A DNA stretch of 64,000 nucleotides from Saccharomycodes ludwigii. Taxonomy: Eukaryota; Ascomycota; Saccharomycetes; Saccharomycodales; Saccharomycodaceae. Under the pieces are notes generated by a model. The model saw only the letters and a program-made list of their open reading frames with translations. It was not told the DNA's origin and did not search any database. Below are positions 41,015-51,094 of this stretch, piece after piece (position 1 is the stretch's first letter; every line of letters starts with the position of its first letter). Location of the stretch: contig NC_060202.1 in the NCBI RefSeq assembly GCF_020623625.1, forward strand, positions 1,367,501 through 1,431,500, written 5' to 3'. The position numbers were made by a program, and so were the translations under genes.

Positions 41015-44000
41015 ATGCTTCATTCAAACCAAACCTATTCACATTCTTCCGTGTCAACCCATTCTTCTCCTTCATCATCGTCATCTTCTTCTTCCTTGCC
41101 ATCCCGTTCTTCATCTTCCCCTTCAAATTTATCAGTAGATTCCCCTAAGGAAGAAGATATAAACAATGGAGTAAATTATGATTATGTGACATATGATATT
41201 GCAGATCAGCTTCCTACTACCGAAGAACAATATATTGAAGAATTAGAGAAGAGATTACAACAGTCGTTGGACAGAGATCCAAATAATATGCCCGACAATA
41301 ATAGTATTTTAAAAAGCATTAATCCCAGAAAAGAAGATGACCAAATGCATAGTTCGTTTTCTAACGTTAACGACATTAATATCAATCCTGTTGCAATTCA
41401 TGGTGCATCTTCAGGAATAACATTTCAAATACCTAAACGAGTTAGTAGTCCAAAGTTACTAAGAACCAAATCTCAACCGTCCTCATCAAACTCTTTACGT
41501 TCATTAGCAAAATATAAAGAGGAATCATTCTTACCGCTATCCTCCTCGTCTTCCTCTTCATTGAATAATAAGCCTTTGTCATCTTCGTCCTCTTCACTAT
41601 TGAAAAGAAAACAAGATAATATAGAGACAAATAATACAATTTTAAACGAAACAGCGAACAGAAAAAACAGAAGCAAAACTATTACTAAAAAAATTGATAA
41701 ACAGGATATAGAAGAAGAGTCGAAAGACGTTAATACTAATAAAATTAAGGATGATACTAGAAAATATAATGCTTATAATGTTAAGCGAGTACCTAAGTTT
41801 GAAATTAACCTTGGGGAGGACGAAGAAGAAGAAGAAGAAGAAGAAGAAGAAGAAGAAGAAGAACACAACCGACAACAACAACAACATGGAGAAGATGATG
41901 ATGATGATGATGACGATGACGATGACGAATTTAATATTATACAAGAAAAGGAGCCAGAAGAGCATATAAAAATAAACGAATTAGATTTTGATAATGAAGA
42001 TGAAATAAGTGAAATCAGAAATGAGGAGTTACCAGATTTCAGAGATTTTGAGCAAACTGAAGAAGAAGATGAGGAAGATGAAAATAACGATTTTGCAAAA
42101 GTCGATGAAATTGACGGCCCCATTTCCAATTCTCCCAATAATAATTATGATGATTCCACCACAAATTTGACAGTGCATAGAGATATTCCTTTAATTCTGG
42201 ATCAAAATATTGGATCTTATAATAACAGTAATAATAAAGCACACTTGAATACATATAATAAAGATCACGACGCTAATTCTACGCAAATATACAAAAATGA
42301 CTCTGAATATTTAGCGTGTCCATCTAGTTACCTTGATAAAGACTATAACATTCCAGTAGCTAGTGATTTACAAAAACAATTGGATAAACGGGCATCTGAG
42401 ATTATGCAAAGTGCAGAACATAACAATTTTTATGGGAAACAATACAATGGTATTTATCAACCTTTAACAAAGCCTCTACTGAATTGGGAATATAAGAGCG
42501 TATATTCTATAAACCATGAAGTTTCATCTTGGTTCCACTCTTTAGGTGATTACAGATTAATTGAACAGGCAATTTGTTCTATTGAAGATATAGATACAAT
42601 ATTAGACTCCTTAATTGCTGACGACATTGTAAATTGGACCAAGATAGCATATTACTCCATGGGTGTTTATGGTAAATGTTCCAAAGTCAATGAATTAGAA
42701 AGAAGTTTGATTGAAAACAATTTGAATCTAAATAGAAAGGCAGGCTTGAAAATTTTGAAAATATTTAAAGAACATCTGATATTGTGCAGGGATTCCAAGA
42801 AAAAATTAACCAATTACACTAATCTACTAAAATTGTCTTCTACCGTAGTCTATTTAATGATAACTGTGGCGCTATCAAAACGTCGGGATTATTCATCTAC
42901 TAATGATGACAGAGTGAGTGAAATAACTGAATTGTGCGACATTATAGATGATTTAGATTTGTTAGTGTTTTTATTACAGTATATAGAGCATTGGAGATGG
43001 CACAGTCGTCTGGCTATGAGAATTCGTGATGTCATTCAAATTTTATACAAGTTAATTGTCTTACAATTCGGGGATGAAACTATTTTCAAGAATGCAGAAA
43101 AATATTGCTATAAAAAAAATGGTATTCCGTTTCCAGGATATGATGATCTTGCTGATGTAAAGACAGGAAGTGGTCCAGGAAAAACAAAATATCCCTCCAC
43201 CAATTTTGAACAGTCATCTAAGTTAAAAGTTAATCCAGTTCAGTTTGAATCATTTAAAGAAGACATTACTTCCAGATTCCCAGTCGCAGAATTAGATTCA
43301 TATATGGAAGAAAACTTTGATAATCCAAATTCCTTAGCGCAGTTTTTAGAAATTACAAGACCCAAGTCTAAAAACATTTTAAATAATAATCTACCGGCCC
43401 CACAACAGGATTTGCAGCTATCTGGAAAAATTGTACATACTCCATATCCATCACCCTTGTTGGAACCTATGTCTATGATGTCTAATAATAATGTATCTAA
43501 CAATACTAATTTTGTCGGAGGCATGAAAAAAAGTAATGGTAAAAAAACCTTTCAAGTAAATTTGGCCTATCCCTTTGTTTTCCCAGTCAATGAGCCTACG
43601 AATTTCCATGAATTGCCATACAATGTTCAGGAGGCCATGGATATAATGACTCATAGTGTTCAAGAAACTTTGGAAAGTGTTCAACTATCCTATGAAAAAA
43701 CTTTATTTATGGAAAAAGAACGTGGTTGGTTAGATCCAAGTCAAGACAAGAGAGTTCCTCAAAAATTTTGCTATGAACAAGACATCAACACTAACCAAAA
43801 CGCCAAAATTATGAAAAGGATTGAAAGGTTGTATGAAGGTGGACTACCAACCTTTAACTCTTTGATTTACGTTGTCCTTCAAATCATTGAAACGAATTTA
43901 AATAATAAAAATTATGATAGCACCAACAGTTCCCAAAAAGCTATTTTAAAAAGCAAAACCACTGTTTTGGCATCTTCTTTGGGCATAGTTTATTTATTAT

Positions 44001-44803
44001 GCAAATGGTTCAGGTTGAGTCATATATGCAAATTTGAATATTTTATCACTTTGATTTATGATTCCAAGTATGTTGATATATGTGCATCTTTAATTGAAAA
44101 TAATTTTGTTATTGACCGTTATAATTCTATTTTTAATGTGGAAAATGATATAAATGATTTTTGGACATATTGTTCTAAATACTTTAAAAAAAGTGATGGC
44201 ATTTTAGAAGCACAGGAAAGAACAAAACTTAATGTGGGTATTAATACTACTAACGACGCTAGTATAGTTAGCAACGATAATAATAAAAAAACTGATTTTG
44301 ATAGTGACGATGAGGGAGAGGGGATAAATGGGTCGTACTCTGAAGATGATCATGATTTAAACATAATATATTTAAATGTAGAATTTTATTCCTTGTCTTT
44401 GCTTCAGCAGTTGTTAGGTAAAAGAACGCAGAGATTGAAGGATTTACCCCTAACTATTGGGACAGCTTTTAAGAAACTATATCAAATTTTTAATCTAACC
44501 TTATATGATCCTGTTTTAAAGATAATAAAAGAATTGACCCCTTTCAAAAATAAAAAGTGGAAGAGCGAACACATGGATCTAATTTCTGGTGTTTATTTAT
44601 ATCAAAAATTAGATTTGTTAGATAATTGGGTAACTGGTAAGGATATCAATGGTGAAATTAATGATGCATGTGGTGAAGAGATTGCATTACGTGCCTTGTT
44701 ACAATTTTACAATTTTAGACATTACAAATCTCAAATGGAAGTGTTTGGTTATGCCGAAAAAAAAAATGATGGGATTTTTACAAGAGAAACTGAACAATCA
44801 TAG
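41015..44803 (+). CDS. FAR11: Far11, STRIPAK-complex scaffold (striatin-interacting protein)
   Basis: 1262 residues (S. cerevisiae Far11 has 953). The extra length is an N-terminal disordered region (about 1-450) with Ser runs and poly-Glu/poly-Asp tracts at about 270-305. The STRIP core starts at about 465 (the N1221-like segment with KPLLNWEYKSVYSINHEVSS) and continues with DUF3402-like sequence to the end, including LAYPFVFPVN, KRIERLYEGGLPTFNSL and YDPVLKIIKELTPFKNKKW. In S. cerevisiae Far11 works with Far3, 7, 8, 9 and 10 at the ER in pheromone arrest and as an antagonist of TORC2 with PP2A. Neighbour SPC98 follows as in S. cerevisiae. Confidence 0.93.
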   Translation: MLHSNQTYSHSSVSTHSSPSSSSSSSSLPSRSSSSPSNLSVDSPKEEDINNGVNYDYVTYDIADQLPTTEEQYIEELEKRLQQSLDRDPNNMPDNNSILKSINPRKEDDQMHSSFSNVNDININPVAIHGASSGITFQIPKRVSSPKLLRTKSQPSSSNSLRSLAKYKEESFLPLSSSSSSSLNNKPLSSSSSSLLKRKQDNIETNNTILNETANRKNRSKTITKKIDKQDIEEESKDVNTNKIKDDTRKYNAYNVKRVPKFEINLGEDEEEEEEEEEEEEEEHNRQQQQHGEDDDDDDDDDDDEFNIIQEKEPEEHIKINELDFDNEDEISEIRNEELPDFRDFEQTEEEDEEDENNDFAKVDEIDGPISNSPNNNYDDSTTNLTVHRDIPLILDQNIGSYNNSNNKAHLNTYNKDHDANSTQIYKNDSEYLACPSSYLDKDYNIPVASDLQKQLDKRASEIMQSAEHNNFYGKQYNGIYQPLTKPLLNWEYKSVYSINHEVSSWFHSLGDYRLIEQAICSIEDIDTILDSLIADDIVNWTKIAYYSMGVYGKCSKVNELERSLIENNLNLNRKAGLKILKIFKEHLILCRDSKKKLTNYTNLLKLSSTVVYLMITVALSKRRDYSSTNDDRVSEITELCDIIDDLDLLVFLLQYIEHWRWHSRLAMRIRDVIQILYKLIVLQFGDETIFKNAEKYCYKKNGIPFPGYDDLADVKTGSGPGKTKYPSTNFEQSSKLKVNPVQFESFKEDITSRFPVAELDSYMEENFDNPNSLAQFLEITRPKSKNILNNNLPAPQQDLQLSGKIVHTPYPSPLLEPMSMMSNNNVSNNTNFVGGMKKSNGKKTFQVNLAYPFVFPVNEPTNFHELPYNVQEAMDIMTHSVQETLESVQLSYEKTLFMEKERGWLDPSQDKRVPQKFCYEQDINTNQNAKIMKRIERLYEGGLPTFNSLIYVVLQIIETNLNNKNYDSTNSSQKAILKSKTTVLASSLGIVYLLCKWFRLSHICKFEYFITLIYDSKYVDICASLIENNFVIDRYNSIFNVENDINDFWTYCSKYFKKSDGILEAQERTKLNVGINTTNDASIVSNDNNKKTDFDSDDEGEGINGSYSEDDHDLNIIYLNVEFYSLSLLQQLLGKRTQRLKDLPLTIGTAFKKLYQIFNLTLYDPVLKIIKELTPFKNKKWKSEHMDLISGVYLYQKLDLLDNWVTGKDINGEINDACGEEIALRALLQFYNFRHYKSQMEVFGYAEKKNDGIFTRETEQS

Positions 44804-45255
44804 GAAAAAAAGAAAAAAAGGAAAAAAGGAAAAAAGAAAAACATATATATATATTTGTAAAATTGTTATAGTTTTTATTTGTCTATTTTATTTTAGTGCT
44901 CTGTATGAAAATTACAGAGGGCTTATTATTTTCTTGTAATTATATGAGATTCGTGTCATATTATGGACGTTTGGATTATACAGAAAGCTTTTTTTATTGT
45001 AATATATTTTTTCGTGTGTGTGTGTGTTTTTTTTTTCTCTTTTTTGGCGTGCTAATAAGATTGTTATTTTGTGGTCATTGTTTATCCTTATCGCATAAGC
45101 TTTTCCTCCCTCCTCGCTCCTTCGTTTTAGTGAATTAATATTATAAGATATACTTGTTCTAAAGATTATTAATAATAACATAACAAACTGGGAACCAATA
45201 ATATAAAAAAAAAAATATACCAAAAGCTAAAAATCGTTAATATTAACAATTAGGT
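44804..45255. other. Intergenic: FAR11 3' flank and SPC98 promoter
   Basis: 452 bases, with GGAAAAAA-type repeats near 44805-44840 and a GT dinucleotide run at about 45014-45027. An 80-codon frame at 44896-45138 has no recognisable content. Confidence 0.5.
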
Positions 45256-47985
45256 ATGACTTGGCATGATGATCTATTCAATGTGATATCTCAATGTGCG
45301 CCAAAAAATGTTTCTTCACAACAAAAAAAACACCTATATTCAGATATACTTGATTTATTAGAGAGCATAGTTATTGATCAAAAAAGGCTTTTTCAAGATT
45401 CTGTTTTGCGCAGATTGATTACCCAATATGAGGGGATAACTAGTCCAATTGATGACCGAGGTTCAAGTCTAGAGACTTTGGAAAAATGGAATAAACTTTA
45501 CAATATAATAAAAACATTAGCAATGTGCACAGATAAAAATTCAATGATTCAACAATTAAAAATGTTAAATACAGTACTTTCTCCAATAAGATCCGATAAC
45601 GGTTCTTTTATAATACCAAATAACAACATTATTGAAAGTCCTTATTCCAATAGAAGAAATTCTACCATAGATTTAGATTCGCCGTCTCCCATTGAAAAAC
45701 ATGCGAATAAAAATTATAGTAACCGTGATTCATTTGAGTCATTTGAAAACTTGGAGGATAGACTAAGCGAAATAAGGAGCCGATCTTCTAGATACACACA
45801 TATCAGCAAAACAAACGGGTTAGTGCCCTCAGCACTTGAGGATTATACGGAAACTCTGAGGGCGTTTAGTGATAAATACTATCCTGATTTACTTTCTGAA
45901 AATGAGCTTCTAAAACACATGTCTTACACTTTATTAGGAATAACAACAGCACTTTTCCCCATCAAAAATGACACAACGATACAAATACAAATACCAACTA
46001 ATGTTAGTAATGGGGACAGCGCAATATTACACAATATTTTTGAAGCTTCTATTCTTTACCAGTATTTGAACAATTTTTTACAGAAAATTCAAAATTTCAA
46101 TCACAATTCTGTTGCATATAATATAACGCCATTGAAAATATCATTACTTTCGAAACTTCAATCAAATTTGCAAACGTATATGGAATTTGTAAACCATGAT
46201 GTTGTGTTAGCTAGATCGTTGAAGGAGGTGTATTTATTAATTTATGACAAAATTCTAGAACTTAGATTTTATAAATATGTTATTGATCTAGTGCCAACAA
46301 AGCATGGTGATGAATTGTTGTCATTTCTAAAGAAGTTACAGAACCATGGGGATAAGGAATTAGAATATTGGTCTAATGATTTGGCAACAGCAATGCAAGG
46401 TCTTTATGAAACATATTTAATTAATTGGTTGACCAAGGGGGAATTGGATGCTTCCTTTTCCAGTAGTCTTGATTTTTTTATATATTACGACAATTCTGCT
46501 AAGAAAGAAGAAAAAACAACTTTAAATTCATCCTTACTTATGAATACACGTCATGGAGGTTTCATTGATTTGGATAGGTACAAACTGAACAAAAATAAGA
46601 TACCATTTTATTTATTTTCCTTTTCTAAGAGTCTAAGTGAAAAGTTGGGTTACAAAGTGTACGAAATTGGAAAAAGTTTATTGTACTTATTATATTACTG
46701 TGAAGAATTTTCCTGGGTTAATGAATTTACCAGAACTTTTGAGCAGCATTTTTCCAAAATCAATATTTTTGTAAAACAAGAAGAGTTTATATCCATTATC
46801 GAGAAACAATACTATAGTGTTATTGATTATATTCACAAAGTCTTAGAAGATAAATACTATTTTATGGAGGTCATTAAAATGCTAAAAGATTTGTTACTTA
46901 TGGGCAACGGGAATTTTATCAGCATTGTTTTAAGAGAATCGCAGTCTTTTTTAAATGCTGAAGCACAATTTTTACAAAGCTCTGCTTTAACTAATTCGTT
47001 AAGGATTTCCATACAGTCAAGCTCGCTACGTCATTTGTTGAACAAATATGATAATAATGAAATAGTAAATTGTGTTGATGCTCGTATCTTAGAATCAGGA
47101 CATGGGTCAATTGGTTGGGATGTGTTTACTTTGGACTTCATAATATTCAAACCATTAGAGATTGTGATTGGTGCTGATAAAAAGAAAAACTATCTAAAGA
47201 TATTTAATTTTTTGTGGAAATTGAAAAGGGTTGAGTTTGAATCTCTTAAATGGTGGGAAACGAATAATTCTATAGTACGGGATTTTACTAAGCTACGCCA
47301 GGCGGAAAGTAATAATAATAAACCATTAATTAAAGATATATTGTCGAAATTTTCAAAGATAAATTGTTGTCGTCATATTATCTTCACATTTATCGAAAAA
47401 GTACAGAGTTATTTATTTTTATTTTTTATTGAAGTGGAATATTCTAAATTTATGAATGAGTACAGGTTATCTATCAACACTAAGAATAGAGTGGGTATGA
47501 ATAGTAACGACACTAGTTTCTCTGAGATAAACAACACAGATAACATTTTATTGCCTTCTGGGATAGGTGTGCCTTTAAATGGGTTGGGCGACAGTTTGAA
47601 TATGGAGGAGCTTAAGGAATTACATGAAAACTTTATAAAAAGTTTAGTGGATCATATATTATTAACCAACTCTAATAATAATTATGTAGGAAAAATTTCT
47701 GGGCAATTTTACTCTACTTCATTAACTTCAATGATAAAAAGCATTTTACAATTTACCAAAACTTATAATATCTTAAATGAGACTATGTATGAAATTTATT
47801 TAAAGTTTAATTTATCCTCGATTGATGGTTTGAATTCTATTTTATCTAAATTCAACAACTCATTGTTACAAATAGCTAAGGATTTTAAAGTTTTTGAGGA
47901 GCAAAAAAATGTTTTGCTAAGAGACTTAAGGTTGGATACGAACTTGCCTCAAACAGCTTTAGAATTAAGTAATTTTCTAAGGTAG
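45256..47985 (+). CDS. SPC98: Spc98, gamma-tubulin complex component (GCP3)
   Basis: 909 residues (S. cerevisiae Spc98 has 846). The N-terminal part is polar, with Ser-Pro sites (SPIRSD, SPSPIEK) that fit cell-cycle phosphorylation and Spc110 binding. GRIP1 starts near 205 (ETLRAFSDKYYPDLLSENEL) and GRIP2 covers about 570-909, with ILESGHGSIGWDVFTLDF typical of the gamma-tubulin-binding half. With Spc97 and Tub4 the protein forms the gamma-tubulin small complex that nucleates microtubules at the spindle pole body. It lies between FAR11 and ESBP6, as YNL126W does. Confidence 0.95.
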   Translation: MTWHDDLFNVISQCAPKNVSSQQKKHLYSDILDLLESIVIDQKRLFQDSVLRRLITQYEGITSPIDDRGSSLETLEKWNKLYNIIKTLAMCTDKNSMIQQLKMLNTVLSPIRSDNGSFIIPNNNIIESPYSNRRNSTIDLDSPSPIEKHANKNYSNRDSFESFENLEDRLSEIRSRSSRYTHISKTNGLVPSALEDYTETLRAFSDKYYPDLLSENELLKHMSYTLLGITTALFPIKNDTTIQIQIPTNVSNGDSAILHNIFEASILYQYLNNFLQKIQNFNHNSVAYNITPLKISLLSKLQSNLQTYMEFVNHDVVLARSLKEVYLLIYDKILELRFYKYVIDLVPTKHGDELLSFLKKLQNHGDKELEYWSNDLATAMQGLYETYLINWLTKGELDASFSSSLDFFIYYDNSAKKEEKTTLNSSLLMNTRHGGFIDLDRYKLNKNKIPFYLFSFSKSLSEKLGYKVYEIGKSLLYLLYYCEEFSWVNEFTRTFEQHFSKINIFVKQEEFISIIEKQYYSVIDYIHKVLEDKYYFMEVIKMLKDLLLMGNGNFISIVLRESQSFLNAEAQFLQSSALTNSLRISIQSSSLRHLLNKYDNNEIVNCVDARILESGHGSIGWDVFTLDFIIFKPLEIVIGADKKKNYLKIFNFLWKLKRVEFESLKWWETNNSIVRDFTKLRQAESNNNKPLIKDILSKFSKINCCRHIIFTFIEKVQSYLFLFFIEVEYSKFMNEYRLSINTKNRVGMNSNDTSFSEINNTDNILLPSGIGVPLNGLGDSLNMEELKELHENFIKSLVDHILLTNSNNNYVGKISGQFYSTSLTSMIKSILQFTKTYNILNETMYEIYLKFNLSSIDGLNSILSKFNNSLLQIAKDFKVFEEQKNVLLRDLRLDTNLPQTALELSNFLR

Positions 47986-48103
47986 ATAGTGTGATCATGT
48001 AGTTTATTTATTTATTTTTTTGGAAAACTGTAATATATATATATATATGTAATTTTTTTTTTTTTTTTTTTCACATACTTTTTTTTCTTAACAAAAAATT
48101 CTA

Positions 48104-50245
48104 TTAAACTTTAATGGGATAAAAAGTTCTCATAATAAAAGATTTTACTGAAGGCCTTAACATATACTCGTATTTATTCTTTCTTTTGTATAACAAATCA
48201 CAACTTAGAGGATTGTTTTCATTAGGGAGCGAATTATTATCTATTCTACTATTGGTAACAATTTTATCACTAGGTTCTAGTTCCTTAGAATGGTGAATAG
48301 TTGAAGTTTCATATTTATCCAATTGCTCATTGGTATTTTTCAGTCTCTGCTTCAGATTTATTCTGACAGTATATTCTCTAATCAACAAACTCATCAATAA
48401 GGCAGCAACAAAACAAAAGCCTGCAAAAATCTGTGTGTGCAAATATGGATTATCTTTATGTTTTGGAACAGTTAAAGCTTGTGCTACAACTTCACAAAAC
48501 AATAATGGAGGCGAGGAAGAAAGGTTCATCCAACCCCAAGCAGCAGAAAAATCTGAAGGCGGTACCAAATCAGCAATTAGAACAGCGTTCATGACATTGG
48601 CAACACCAACACAACATCCGACACATATTGAAAAGAAAATTAACTGAATAAAAGTATGCGCTGTTATCCAAAATGCAAATAAAAAGATACATAGCAATAG
48701 TGTCATTAAGGAAGTTACATTTGATCTACCCAGTCTATCACCTAATAAACCCATTCCTGGTCTCCCAAAACATTGAGCAGCATTAATTACTGCAGTCAAA
48801 ATAGAGGCTTGATGACGGGATAACCCCTTGGAAATACCATATGAGGCCAAAGTAAAAATCATTAAATTATAACCAAAAATAGCCAAGGAAAAGCAAATAG
48901 CAATGATATTCACATGATATGACTTGATAATTTTCAAAGAAAACCCAATTTTAAATTGTTTTACAATATTTTCTTTAGTCAATCCCATTGGCTTGACTGG
49001 ATTATGTTGTTTGATGAAAATAATCGCAATAAGAATACCAACGGTGGAACTTATTGTCAACATAATCAATGCCCATTTTTGATTTCCTGTATCTGAAATC
49101 AATTTGTTGACACTTAATGAGTAGGTAACTCCGCCAGCGCCGGTGCCGATCAAAGAAACGCCCAATGCAAATGATCTCTTCTTTAAAAACCAACCGGGCA
49201 AGACTGTTGTTGCTGGAACAAAAACAAAGGACATACCAATGCCAATCATCACACCTTGGGTTAAATATAGTTCCCATAATCTGGTACTATATGCTGCCAT
49301 TAGAAAACCAGCAAACATTATGCAACAGCCAATGATCATCGGTATTTTTAAACCAACCAATTTCATGACAATAGCAGCAAAGGGTGCACCTGCCTCCCCT
49401 AGAAAAACAGTAAAGCCTGCAATAAAGGCATAATCATACTTGGAGGCGCCTTTAAAAACATCGTTGTTTAAATAATAAGCTAAAAAAACCCCAAATCCAG
49501 AATTAGAACCCCAAGTACAAAACATTGTCAAGGTAACACAAATGCAACAAATCCAACCATAACCGCCTTCTGGCGGTGGTTTTAATTTTCCTGTACTTTT
49601 ATTGGTAAAAACTTTTTTCAAAGGTTCAATTTTTTCTTCCAGATTTGATCCATATCCGGTATTAGTTTTTTCCAATCCACTCTCCAAATGCTCAGGATTT
49701 ATTGTTTCATCAGTATTGTGACTTTCTAATCGTAGCGCATCACCTAAATCAAAATTCTTAGTTAATAATCTATTTAAGTCATTGTTGTTTAAAGATTCTT
49801 CCTCCTTAGTTTGCATGTTATCATCTTGAACAGCCTCCTTAACATCTGTTAAAATTTTTGAGAGCGTTGATTTATATGTGTGTATAGTGTTTGATGTAAT
49901 TGTTTTAGTGAATTTTTCTCCGTTTAAACTACAGGAATCCGTATTTTGGTGATCCAATATAGATTTATTGGATTTATTTCCAGCATTATTACTTTGATTG
50001 TTCGTAATATGCTTAGCATTTATAGTGTTTAATTCAGATGCTAAAGAAGAGGATGATATGGATGCTAAGCTTGATATATCATCGTAATCATAATTAGGTG
50101 GCAAAGTGCTATTTTTAGTATTTGGTAAAGAGGCTGTATTCTTATTGATTCTCTGTGACTCTGTGTTTGAATTTGAAAAAGTTTGTTCTTTTGCTGAAGA
50201 AGACGTAAGATTATCGTCAGAAGGGAAAGTAGCTGGTGGACTCAT
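48104..50245 (-). CDS. ESBP6: Esbp6/Mch3, monocarboxylate-permease-like MFS protein
   Basis: 713 residues (S. cerevisiae Esbp6 has 673). A polar Ser/Asn-rich cytosolic N-terminus (about 1-200) is followed by the signature PPEGGYGWICCICVTL that opens the MCT family, then twelve hydrophobic segments with the cytoplasmic loop between TM6 and TM7, ending in a soluble tail. The yeast Mch proteins do not move lactate; the substrate is unknown, and Esbp6 has been linked to organic-acid tolerance. Localisation is expected at the plasma membrane or vacuole. It converges with SPC98, leaving 118 bases between stops, and matches YNL125C in position. Confidence 0.94.
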   Translation of the reverse strand: MSPPATFPSDDNLTSSSAKEQTFSNSNTESQRINKNTASLPNTKNSTLPPNYDYDDISSLASISSSSLASELNTINAKHITNNQSNNAGNKSNKSILDHQNTDSCSLNGEKFTKTITSNTIHTYKSTLSKILTDVKEAVQDDNMQTKEEESLNNNDLNRLLTKNFDLGDALRLESHNTDETINPEHLESGLEKTNTGYGSNLEEKIEPLKKVFTNKSTGKLKPPPEGGYGWICCICVTLTMFCTWGSNSGFGVFLAYYLNNDVFKGASKYDYAFIAGFTVFLGEAGAPFAAIVMKLVGLKIPMIIGCCIMFAGFLMAAYSTRLWELYLTQGVMIGIGMSFVFVPATTVLPGWFLKKRSFALGVSLIGTGAGGVTYSLSVNKLISDTGNQKWALIMLTISSTVGILIAIIFIKQHNPVKPMGLTKENIVKQFKIGFSLKIIKSYHVNIIAICFSLAIFGYNLMIFTLASYGISKGLSRHQASILTAVINAAQCFGRPGMGLLGDRLGRSNVTSLMTLLLCIFLFAFWITAHTFIQLIFFSICVGCCVGVANVMNAVLIADLVPPSDFSAAWGWMNLSSSPPLLFCEVVAQALTVPKHKDNPYLHTQIFAGFCFVAALLMSLLIREYTVRINLKQRLKNTNEQLDKYETSTIHHSKELEPSDKIVTNSRIDNNSLPNENNPLSCDLLYKRKNKYEYMLRPSVKSFIMRTFYPIKV

Positions 50246-50451
50246 TATGGTTTATTGTTATATATTTTTATTTTATTTTTTGTAGGAATGATTGATATTG
50301 TTAAATCTGAATATACTTAAGATTTGCTCTCCTTAATTGTTCATGTTGGTACAAACCGCTGTTAATGACTTGAGGGGAAAAGAAAAAGAAAAGGAAAAAA
50401 CAATAGATTAACACGAGCTTTTTATTATTATTATTATTATTAGTAGTAGTA

Positions 50452-50459
50452 CATGTGAC
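50452..50459 (-). promoter_or_regulatory. Cbf1/CDEI-type motif
   Basis: On the minus strand it reads GTCACATG, a full RTCACRTG match. I find no CDEIII (CCGAA) partner at the right distance on the minus strand, so it is more likely a Cbf1 promoter site than part of a centromere. Confidence 0.3.
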
Positions 50460-50782
50460 TCATAGTATAAAGATTGCTTTTAATGTTACAGTTTTTAAGG
50501 TTATAAAAAGATGTAAATTATACGAGAACTCCCCCGCGTTTCTCACCCCCCTCGTAAGAAAAATAAAAAAAAAGATCGGGATTATTTTCAAATTATTTTA
50601 TGTTAGCCTTGCCTTTAAATTCATTACAATAAAGCATTTAACTATATTAAAAGTATATATTTGTCACTTAAGTTTATATTACAAATCTTATATTTGTTTT
50701 TAATTACTGATTCTTTCTATCAATAATAATAATAATGATAATCATATGGAAAATATCTTTTTTGTAATGTTATTACCCAAAT

Positions 50783-50790
50783 CCGGGTAA
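50783..50790 (-). promoter_or_regulatory. Reb1-type site
   Basis: The minus strand reads TTACCCGG, the Reb1 core. A TTACCC half lies on the plus strand a few bases away at 50773-50778, making an inverted pair. Position about 305 bases upstream of NAF1 in a shared promoter suits a nucleosome-excluding general factor. Confidence 0.45.
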
Positions 50791-51094
50791 TAATAATAAT
50801 AATAATAATATTTCAAACCACAACTACTATCGTATATAGTGATGCTTGGTCCTTTTCTAACATTTCTTTTTCTAACATTTCTTTTTTTTCCCCCCCATTG
50901 AAAAAAAAGGCATTGCTGAAAAACACAAATATAAATATATATTATTATCATTATTATATTTTAAATACTTTCCGAATTTACATTCTTACTAATATTTCAA
51001 TGCGCCTTGAAAAGACAGAAATATATCTACTAAGGAGGTTAAAAAAAAAATAAAAACATATACTATAACAAACATACCTATAGAATTTTGCATA

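Larger units (their letters stand above)
50246..51094. promoter_or_regulatory. Divergent ESBP6/NAF1 promoter region
   Basis: 849 bases without a gene. It has ATT repeats (about 50423-50442, 50791-50810), a CDEI/Cbf1-type motif and a Reb1-type motif, both given separately. The remainder is AT-rich with no coding content. Confidence 0.55.
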
